Shown here: positions 16,139 through 21,622 of the stretch, in pieces
Numbering within the stretch: the stretch's first letter is position 1
Layout: each line of letters begins with the position of its first letter
NCBI GenBank assembly: GCA_965369605.1
Contig: CBDURE010000022.1
Location: 1-33,992, forward strand
Direction: 5' to 3'
Length of the DNA stretch: 33,992 nt
From: JAGGVT01 sp965369605
GTDB taxonomy: Bacteria; JAJVIF01; JAGGVT01
The notes under the pieces: model-generated
The model's input: the letters and a program-made list of their open reading frames with translations, nothing else
What the model was told of the DNA's origin: nothing
Database searches by the model: none
Position numbers and translations under genes: made by a program

Positions 16139-16987
16139 TTAAGGAATCTTAACACCTATTGCGTTATTAAACAACGATGGATGGCGCATGGCCACAATCA
16201 ACCAGAATTTCATCAGCGGGAATATCTGAGAAAAACGTGATGGTTCTTTTATCATTCGCCACAGCCATTCGAGTTTTAACCCGCGGAATATCCTTGGTGC
16301 GCGTTTCATTTGCCCCGAATAAATATCCAAACTTCCCCCGGCTCCTATCAATATCGCTCCCTTGAATGAATCCAGATGTTTCAGAAGGAACAATTCCTGC
16401 TTGGGCGACCCCATACCGGCAATAAGAACCTTTAAATCCATTTCAGTTAACTTACATACGATATCCTTTTCATCATTTTGGTTGAAATATCCGTGAACTC
16501 CTCCCTTGATAACAATCCCGGGATATTTGCGCTTTAAATTGTCCGCCGCCATTTCCCAAACATCATCCCTTCCGCCAAGAAATCCGATGTTCCATTTTCG
16601 TTTACCGCTGGCGGCTTCGCTGCTGGCAGCTTCGCTGCTGGCGGCTTCGCTGCTGGCGGCTTCGCTGCTGGCAGATTCGCTGCTGGCAGCGATGATCTCC
16701 TCTGCAAGTTCAACCCCCGGAATGAGAGGAATATCGCTGTTTTGAATTTTACGATACGCCCACCTGACACCCTGCCCATCCGCGACAATAACATCAGCTT
16801 TATCAAGCACGCGGGCGAAATCCCGATTGTGCCTGCTAGCCATAACCATAAGCGGATTAAGAGTTACTATAAACGTTGTTTGCCCGGCTTGAACTCGATG
16901 CGCAAGATAATCAAGCAGTTCATTCCTGCTTTCACACCACAGTTCGATTCCCGGAAGGAATTCGCAATGTCCATGCCGTAATTCCAC
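16139..16987 (-). CDS. WecG/TagA/CpsF-family glycosyltransferase with repeat insertion
   Basis: GT26-family enzymes transfer N-acetylmannosamine or related amino sugars to a lipid-linked acceptor on the inner face of the membrane, for teichoic-acid-like or surface polysaccharides. The 282-residue protein has the TLNP string (42-45), the proposed catalytic Asp in VADGQGVRWA (about 68-77), IGFLGG (134-139), and GMGSPKQELF with GAGGSLDIYSGQMKRAP towards the C-terminus. Residues about 102-128 are a Ser-Glu-Ala-Ala-Ser repeat coded by five tandem 15-bp units, an insertion not expected in the family. The only start in reach is GTG at 16987, without a clear ribosome site. It heads the ftsEX block in the same direction. 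Confidence 0.87.
   Translation of the reverse strand: MELRHGHCEFLPGIELWCESRNELLDYLAHRVQAGQTTFIVTLNPLMVMASRHNRDFARVLDKADVIVADGQGVRWAYRKIQNSDIPLIPGVELAEEIIAASSESASSEAASSEAASSEAASSEAASGKRKWNIGFLGGRDDVWEMAADNLKRKYPGIVIKGGVHGYFNQNDEKDIVCKLTEMDLKVLIAGMGSPKQELFLLKHLDSFKGAILIGAGGSLDIYSGQMKRAPRIFRGLKLEWLWRMIKEPSRFSQIFPLMKFWLIVAMRHPSLFNNAIGVKIP
16607..16681. repeat. 15-bp tandem repeat inside the glycosyltransferase gene
   Basis: Five full copies of a 15-bp unit (GCTGGCGGCTTCGCT, with one- or two-base variants) cover 16607-16681 and a partial sixth follows. The unit is a whole number of codons, so gain or loss of copies keeps the frame (SEAAS on the coding strand). Confidence 0.95.
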
Positions 16988-17081
16988 GGCGTTATTATAA
17001 CCATAAGAAGAAGCAATCTGAAATTGAGCCTAAGAAATAGTCGCTCCTGAAAAGAGTTATTTATGGAGATAAACCATTCTA

Positions 17082-17330
17082 TGTAGGGGCGCTGCTTGGA
17101 AGCTGTCTCAGAACTTGTCTTGTTCTGTCATTCTGAGCGAATTCTGTCATTCTGAGCGAAGCGAAGAATCTCTTCTGGACAGCGTGGATTAATTTTGTCA
17201 GATTTAATCATCAACACAACAACTTATAGATTCTTCGCTACGCTCAGAATGACAATGTATCTTGTTTAAATCGGGGTTATGAGACATATTCATTGCTGCG
17301 CCCCGGAGGGTCGCCCACGTTCCCGATAAG
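17082..17330. repeat. Composite repeat zone with a 26-bp inverted pair
   Basis: Arms 17146-17171 (GTCATTCTGAGCGAAGCGAA...) and 17228-17253 are reverse complements with one mismatch. A partial direct copy of the left arm precedes it (about 17126-17145). A TGTAGGGGCGCTGC start near 17083 and GCTGCGCCCC near 17294 may be outer arms. The 542-bp stretch 16988-17529 contains these repeats, a terminator and the hairpins after the pilin, but no supported protein gene. Confidence 0.7.
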
Positions 17331-17335
17331 GACAC

Positions 17336-17365
17336 AAAAAAACCGGGCTTCTTACTTTACCCGGT
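17336..17365 (-). terminator. Terminator downstream of the Flp pilin
   Basis: On the minus strand ACCGGG and CCCGGT (plus 17360-17365 and 17342-17347) pair around a 12-nt loop and are followed by a T run (plus A run 17336-17342). It closes the transcript that contains the pilin and the hairpins at 17414-17490. Confidence 0.75.
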
Positions 17366-17413
17366 CAGTTATTCAAATTTGTTGCGCGAAAATTTTGCCA
17401 TGCGTCCAGCAAC

Positions 17414-17490
17414 GGTTGAAACACTGAAAGTGTCAACCTCCTTCCTTCCGGAATTGCCTTAGAAAACCGGGTTGCAAAGCTATCCGGTTT
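17414..17490 (-). other. Two hairpins between the pilin stop and its terminator
   Basis: Positions 17414-17438 form a hairpin (GGTTGA/TCAACC with an inner CACT/AGTG stem), and AAACCGG (17464-17470) pairs with CCGGTTT (17484-17490). A palindromic TTCCGGAA lies between them. In the pilin transcript this is a structured 3' region of about 165 nt. I could not match it confidently to a known riboswitch or RNA family. Confidence 0.4.
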
Positions 17491-17529
17491 GAACTCCGTA
17501 TTTAACAAAACTCAGCCGTTGCCATACAA

Positions 17530-17700
17530 CTAGATGGCGGATATCGTAGTAGTAATTTCAGTTAAGTAATTACTCAAAGATCCCCCGAAAGTTGTTACTG
17601 ATGCAACGACGGCGATTGCGATCAGAGCGATAATTAACGCGTATTCTGTCAATCCCTGACCGGATTCATCTGAAAATATTCTGCTGTGTGGGAATTCAAT
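17530..17700 (-). CDS. Flp/Fap-type (type IVb) pilin, start codon abnormal
   Basis: The frame encodes up to 56 residues, EFPHSRIFSDESGQGLTEY followed by a hydrophobic ALIIALIAIAVVASV helix and a polar end. This matches Flp prepilins: a short leader ending in Gly, then a Glu-Tyr pair. Cleavage by a prepilin peptidase after ESG would place Glu at +5. No ATG, GTG or TTG exists in this frame: the codons after an in-frame TAA begin AGG GAG GCG ATT. The ATT at 17698-17700 lies directly behind AGGGAGG (about 17702-17708), so either an AUU start, a frameshift from the neighbouring TTG frame, or a sequence error must be involved. No tad/cpa assembly genes are in the window. Confidence 0.68.
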   Translation of the reverse strand: MEFPHSRIFSDESGQGLTEYALIIALIAIAVVASVTTFGGSLSNYLTEITTTISAI

Positions 17701-17719
17701 CGCCTCCCTTTATGTCATC

Positions 17720-17735
17720 ACCCCAAAATAGGGGT
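17720..17735 (-). promoter_or_regulatory. Hairpin upstream of the pilin ribosome site
   Basis: ACCCC (17720-17724) and GGGGT (17731-17735) pair around a 6-nt A/T loop, about 12 nt upstream of the AGGGAGG site of the pilin. A further hairpin, AAAAGGCA (17796-17803)/TGCCTTTT (17808-17815), lies farther upstream. Nothing else is seen between the pilin and the membrane-protein gene. Confidence 0.35.
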
Positions 17736-17920
17736 ATTAAAAAATAAGCTTCATTAAGTTTGCAAAAATCGCATTAACTCACCATAAAACCAAAGAAAAG
17801 GCACGCATGCCTTTTAATCGCCAATCCTTATGTAAGATGTATTATACCACACTTCAGATGTTTCAACAAGTGCTGACGCCGATAAACACTGGCATTGCCT
17901 TTAAAACTGAAAAGATTTGA

Positions 17921-17926
17921 TATAAT
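17921..17926 (+). promoter_or_regulatory. -10 box of the membrane-protein gene
   Basis: A consensus TATAAT at 17921-17926 lies 37 nt upstream of the ATG at 17964. No good -35 is at 17 nt. It argues for a start at 17964 rather than at the TTG 17895, which lies upstream of this box. Confidence 0.4.
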
Positions 17927-17963
17927 AAGAGCAGTTTTTATCAGATTGTTTAAAGGACAAATT

Positions 17964-18932
17964 ATGCAATTTGAACTTGGAAAAATGGATTTCGGAACTA
18001 TTCTGGACCGGGGATTTAAACTCTTTAAAACAAACTTCGTGCCTATGGTCATTTTAATGGCAATTTTCTTCGGCCCATTCCTTTTCACAGCTAATATTTT
18101 TATGGCAAGGCTTGATAATAGCCTTGAGAGTACGAACATGGTCACAGATTTCCTGGATAAATTTATGAGCAACGCCGATGAGGATGAGATCGCAACTGAA
18201 TTGGAAAAAGTTTTTTCCGATGAGGAAATGATATTCGGTATGGGTATTACTTTCTTTCTGTTATTTCTGATGCTGGTATTAACTCCTCTTGTCTATTTGG
18301 GCGTTTTCAGGATTCTGTCGGAACACATACTTGGCAGGACACCATCGACCCGGGAGGTAATACAATTTGCCGCAGGCAGATTCTGGACATTGGTCGGCGC
18401 TGTTATTCTTTGCGGTTTGATATTTTACTTTATCACTTTCATACTTTCGATTGCTCTGGGCATACTTGGTTATGCCATAGATTCCAGCATGATTTTTCTG
18501 CCCTTGCTGTTGCTTCCTTTTTTCATGTTTGCAGCTCTTGCAATGGTGGTTTTCAATATTTTGCTGCCTTGTGTTGTATGCATGGAGAACGTTGGTTCAT
18601 GGGAGGCGATAAAACGTACATGGTGGCTTTTAAAAGGATTCTGGTGGCGCACATTTGGAATCTATCTCCTTGCCGCTTTGCTTGTTGCGATTGTCACACA
18701 GATATTCCTGTCAATTGGCCAGGGAATAGGCGGGTTGATACCGGGAATGGTCGGCAACGCGTTTGTCGCGGCGATATCAACATTGTTCACAATTACTTTC
18801 CAACCGATTACCTTAACAATCGTATTCCTGCTCTATCTGGATATTCGAATCCGCAAGGAGAATTTTGATCTGGATATCCTTGCGCAACGTTCATTCAATG
18901 CGGATTCGGATGAAACCGTGGCAGCCCAATAA
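17964..18932 (+). CDS. Polytopic membrane protein, GPDP-type membrane-domain-like
   Basis: A 323-residue integral membrane protein. The ATG at 17964 follows AAAGGA and begins MQFELGKMDFGTILDRGFKL. About six hydrophobic segments are visible (near 25-45, 90-120, 145-175, 180-205, 235-260 and 265-295). An acidic, non-membrane stretch (about 60-80) follows the first one. The end LLYLDIRIRKENFDLDILA is typical of a broad family of membrane proteins resembling the membrane domain of glycerophosphodiester phosphodiesterases and the YciC group. No catalytic motif is seen; the function is unknown. A CPBP protease gene follows after 3 nt, so they form an operon. Confidence 0.75.
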   Translation: MQFELGKMDFGTILDRGFKLFKTNFVPMVILMAIFFGPFLFTANIFMARLDNSLESTNMVTDFLDKFMSNADEDEIATELEKVFSDEEMIFGMGITFFLLFLMLVLTPLVYLGVFRILSEHILGRTPSTREVIQFAAGRFWTLVGAVILCGLIFYFITFILSIALGILGYAIDSSMIFLPLLLLPFFMFAALAMVVFNILLPCVVCMENVGSWEAIKRTWWLLKGFWWRTFGIYLLAALLVAIVTQIFLSIGQGIGGLIPGMVGNAFVAAISTLFTITFQPITLTIVFLLYLDIRIRKENFDLDILAQRSFNADSDETVAAQ

Positions 18933-18935
18933 AAC

Positions 18936-19778
18936 ATGGTGACTCACGAAAATGATAATAACGAACCGCCGCTAAGAAACGATGCGCTTACCCTGATTCT
19001 TGCCTTTTTTACATTTCTTTTTCTATCCGCTATTTTTTCTCAAACGTTCGGATTTAAAGAAGCCATAAAAGGTCCGCAGATAATTTTTATCATGGGGATT
19101 AATTACATACCACTGATATTCATCCCATACTTTTTCGCCAAACAAATATTTCAAGGCACATCGTTTCCCGGTTTGAGCCTTGCCGATTTCAAGCGGACGC
19201 TTCCTTGCGGAATTGCGGTATTTGTTATTGCCGGAATCTGGCAATGCGGCATTCTTGAATTTCCCAATGTGGCGCATTACCCGGATTGGGCGATTTTCCC
19301 ATATATCGCGACTTTCCCGGCAATTATTATCATCGCCTTTTTCGAGACACGAATATGCAAATCCCGCAAATGGATTCCGGGGTTTGTTACGCTTATCGCA
19401 TGGTGCTTTTTCGCCTATTTTTTCCCGACAGGCGATGAAGAAATCGGGCAGGCTCTGTTAGAGGCATCATATAATCCAATGCAGTTTCTTCTGATTATCT
19501 TCCTGATTGGAATATTCGTTCCTTTTGCCGAGGAATATTTCTTCCGCGGATATGTGCTGAGCCAAACCAGAAAACGCTTCAGCGTATTTTCATCAGCGCT
19601 GATAACAGCAGTGTTGTTCGGATTCGCCCACCTTGGCTCTCCGGTTGCGCTTTCACTTGTCCTGTTCGCAATTGTACCCGGCCTGATGGCGTTGCATTTT
19701 AAATCGATTTATCCCGCAATATGGGCGCATGTAGGATTAAACCTCAGCGGGATGATTCTGATATCCACGATGATCTAG
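18936..19778 (+). CDS. CPBP family intramembrane metalloprotease
   Basis: A 280-residue protein with about eight membrane segments. The three CAAX-protease/CPBP motifs are intact: EExxxR as AEEYFFRG (Glu199, Glu200, Arg204), FxxxH as FGFAH (Phe228, His232), and HxxxN as HVGLN (His265, Asn269). Members cut or process membrane-embedded peptides and proteins; in bacteria some act in bacteriocin immunity or envelope processing. The ATG at 18936 lies 3 nt after the stop of the membrane-protein gene, so they are coupled and may work together. The substrate is unknown. Confidence 0.9.
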   Translation: MVTHENDNNEPPLRNDALTLILAFFTFLFLSAIFSQTFGFKEAIKGPQIIFIMGINYIPLIFIPYFFAKQIFQGTSFPGLSLADFKRTLPCGIAVFVIAGIWQCGILEFPNVAHYPDWAIFPYIATFPAIIIIAFFETRICKSRKWIPGFVTLIAWCFFAYFFPTGDEEIGQALLEASYNPMQFLLIIFLIGIFVPFAEEYFFRGYVLSQTRKRFSVFSSALITAVLFGFAHLGSPVALSLVLFAIVPGLMALHFKSIYPAIWAHVGLNLSGMILISTMI

Positions 19779-19816
19779 CAAATATCATTACGCGGAAGTG
19801 CCCATTGACACAAAAC

Positions 19817-19905
19817 CCCGGCATGCCTGCTAGGATTGTCAGGTTTGATTCACATTTTCATATAAAGGCATGACCGGGTTACGGGGAAAATAGGCTTTTT
19901 CAACA
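19817..19905 (+). repeat. Dispersed intergenic repeat, copy C
   Basis: Begins CCCGGCATGCCTGC and ends GGCTTTTTCAACA. Best preserved partner of copy B (13212-13300, opposite strand); the shared block from TTGATTCAC to ACGG is essentially identical. It occupies most of the gap between the CPBP protease and the next gene. Confidence 0.85.
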
Positions 19906-19982
19906 GCACCTTTTGCGCCCTCCCCCATTATCATGTAAAATTATGTCCAGTATTTTATTAGCAGTGATTTATCAATTAAACC

Positions 19983-20285
19983 ATGATTACTCTCAAGGAA
20001 GTACTGAAAGAAATTCGCGAACGTTATGCCCTTAAAGTGGTCGATGACCGTGACGCTGTTATTAATGCATTTTGGAAAGTGATTGAAACACGCTTTAAAA
20101 ACGAGCCTTTCAGGGAATTTATCGTTGGCTGTAAATTGAGAAGGAACAAGTTGGTTGTGTCTGTATCGCATCCGGCGGTGATACAGGAAATGGACGCTTC
20201 AAAAGAAAAGATGATTAAAGCGGTGAATGCTTATCTTGGCGAGAGTAATATCATGGACATCATTTTCAAGGTTGTTCCCACGTAA
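19983..20285 (+). CDS. DUF721/DciA-like protein
   Basis: A 100-residue soluble protein. The second half, NKLVVSVSHPAVIQEMDASKEKMI and then VNAYLGESNIMDIIFKVV, follows the pattern of the DUF721 domain: a L-x-V-x-V strand, a helix that includes the ELxxxK-like segment, and a final strand. DUF721 includes DciA, which helps load the replicative helicase in bacteria that lack DnaC. Here the protein is short and away from dnaA/gyrB, so the assignment is tentative. The ATG at 19983 has no strong ribosome site. An octamer repeat array begins directly after the stop. Confidence 0.6.
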   Translation: MITLKEVLKEIRERYALKVVDDRDAVINAFWKVIETRFKNEPFREFIVGCKLRRNKLVVSVSHPAVIQEMDASKEKMIKAVNAYLGESNIMDIIFKVVPT

Positions 20286-20289
20286 AGCA

Positions 20290-20353
20290 GTTAGCAGGTT
20301 AGAAAGTTAGCAGGTTAGTAAGTTAGTAAGTTAGTAAGTTGGCAGGTTGGCAG
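20290..20353. repeat. Octamer tandem repeat
   Basis: Eight consecutive 8-bp units (GTTAGCAG, GTTAGAAA, GTTAGTAA, GTTGGCAG variants) from 20290 to 20353, between the DciA-like gene and queA. Same unit as 7205-7244 in opposite orientation. Confidence 0.9.
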
Positions 20354-20400
20354 GTTGGGTTAAGGTAGTGAACCTGAAAAAAATGGATCCTGCTGATACG

Positions 20401-21453
20401 ATGAGCAAAACAGAAAGAAAAATAGTGGATTTACCCGTATCCCTGCTGGATTATAATCTACCACAGGAGATGATAGCGCAGACACCGCTTGAAAAGCGCG
20501 ATGATAGCAAGCTGCTTCTCTGCGACAGGTCAAATGGCACAATCAGGCATCATATTTTCAATGAACTTCCAGGTTTGATTCCGCCCGAAACCGCTATTGT
20601 TATCAACACAAGTCGAGTATTCCCCGCGAGAGTGGATGGTGTAAAGGAAACCGAGGGGAAAGTTGAGATCCTCTTTTTAAGAGAAATCGAACCCGGCAAA
20701 TGGCGCGCGATTTTTTCCCGGCGCGCTCGTATGCCCATCGGACGGCGCATTCACTTGTTCGATAATCAGATAACCGCCACTCTTATTGAGCGAATCTCGG
20801 ACGGCAAAGACATTCTCGAAATAGGCAAGCCGGATTTATTTCGCAAGTTGATGGCATCCCACGGCTCGACTCCGCTGCCGCCGTATATCACAAATCACAA
20901 TATCGAACCTGAACGATACCAAACCGTTTACGCCGATGAATCAGGTTCAGCCGCGGCGCCTACCGCCGGACTGCATTTCACCGATAGCCTGATTGCACAA
21001 TTGGAAAATTCAGGATTCGAGTTCATCCCGGTTGAACTTCAAATCGGGCTTGATACTTTCTCGCCGATACGAACAGACAACTTGAAAACACATACTATTC
21101 ATACCGAGCGAGGGATTATTTCAGCAAACAGCGCGCGCCATATCGCAAAGGCAAAAAGCGATGGCAAACCAATCATGACAGTCGGGACAACATCGACACG
21201 CCTGCTTGAGTATGTCGCTCACAATTCAAATGGAATCGAATCTTTCGATGGCAATGTCGATTTGTTCATCGTGCCCGGCCATGAATTCAAAGCGACGGAT
21301 ATCCTTCTGACCAATTTCCACCTTCCGCGAACAACGCTTCTTGCGCTGGTCGGAGCATTCATGGGACTTGATTTCATGTTCGAAGCGTACAAATCCGCGA
21401 TAGAAAACAACTACCGCTTCTATTCATTCGGCGACGCGATGTTGGTGATTTAA
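20401..21453 (+). CDS. queA: tRNA preQ1(34) S-adenosylmethionine ribosyltransferase-isomerase QueA
   Basis: QueA transfers and isomerises the ribosyl group of AdoMet onto preQ1 at tRNA position 34, giving epoxyqueuosine. From ATG 20401 there are 350 residues, the usual length. Family blocks seen: YNLPQEMIAQTPLEKRDDSKLL near the start, INTSRVFPARV, GSAAAPTAGLHFT, HTIHTERG, VGTTSTRLLEY and LLTNFHLPRTTLLALVGAF. Other in-frame starts are ATG 20383 and GTG 20368, the latter just behind AAGG; the choice is not settled by the ribosome site. The frame runs open back into the octamer array, so the repeat borders the leader. A damaged second copy of its 3' end lies at 24565-24759. Confidence 0.94.
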   Translation: MSKTERKIVDLPVSLLDYNLPQEMIAQTPLEKRDDSKLLLCDRSNGTIRHHIFNELPGLIPPETAIVINTSRVFPARVDGVKETEGKVEILFLREIEPGKWRAIFSRRARMPIGRRIHLFDNQITATLIERISDGKDILEIGKPDLFRKLMASHGSTPLPPYITNHNIEPERYQTVYADESGSAAAPTAGLHFTDSLIAQLENSGFEFIPVELQIGLDTFSPIRTDNLKTHTIHTERGIISANSARHIAKAKSDGKPIMTVGTTSTRLLEYVAHNSNGIESFDGNVDLFIVPGHEFKATDILLTNFHLPRTTLLALVGAFMGLDFMFEAYKSAIENNYRFYSFGDAMLVI

Positions 21454-21455
21454 AG

Positions 21456-21490
21456 GTCATCCTGAGCGCAACTCAGCGGAGTCGAAGGAT
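21456..21490. repeat. Short dispersed repeat after queA
   Basis: GTCATCCTGAGCGCAACTCA and the following GCGGAGTCGAAGGAT stretch sits directly after the queA stop. A near copy follows the queA fragment (24762-24798), and the 26-bp arms at 17146 and 17228 belong to the same loose family. Confidence 0.75.
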
Positions 21491-21551
21491 AAAATACAAG
21501 AAAGTTTTTATACCAATTTGCTCCTGTTTTTCTTTTCTCAAGTAGTTTTGG

Positions 21552-21557
21552 TATAAT
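21552..21557 (+). promoter_or_regulatory. -10 box upstream of the first lipoprotein gene
   Basis: TATAAT at 21552-21557, 65 nt upstream of the ATG at 21623; no good -35 is seen. The surrounding leader is A/T-rich. Confidence 0.35.
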
Positions 21558-21622
21558 ATTAGATATATGTTTTTATCAATTCCATATATCAACTTAATTT
21601 TATTATTCTGTGGAGGTTGTAA

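Noticed and set aside
17400..17530. Possible c-di-GMP (GEMM) riboswitch
   Set aside because: GCAAAGC and a CAGCCG-TTGCC stretch occur on the plus strand, but the conserved GCAAACC half and the paired helices are missing and no plus-strand gene follows closely.
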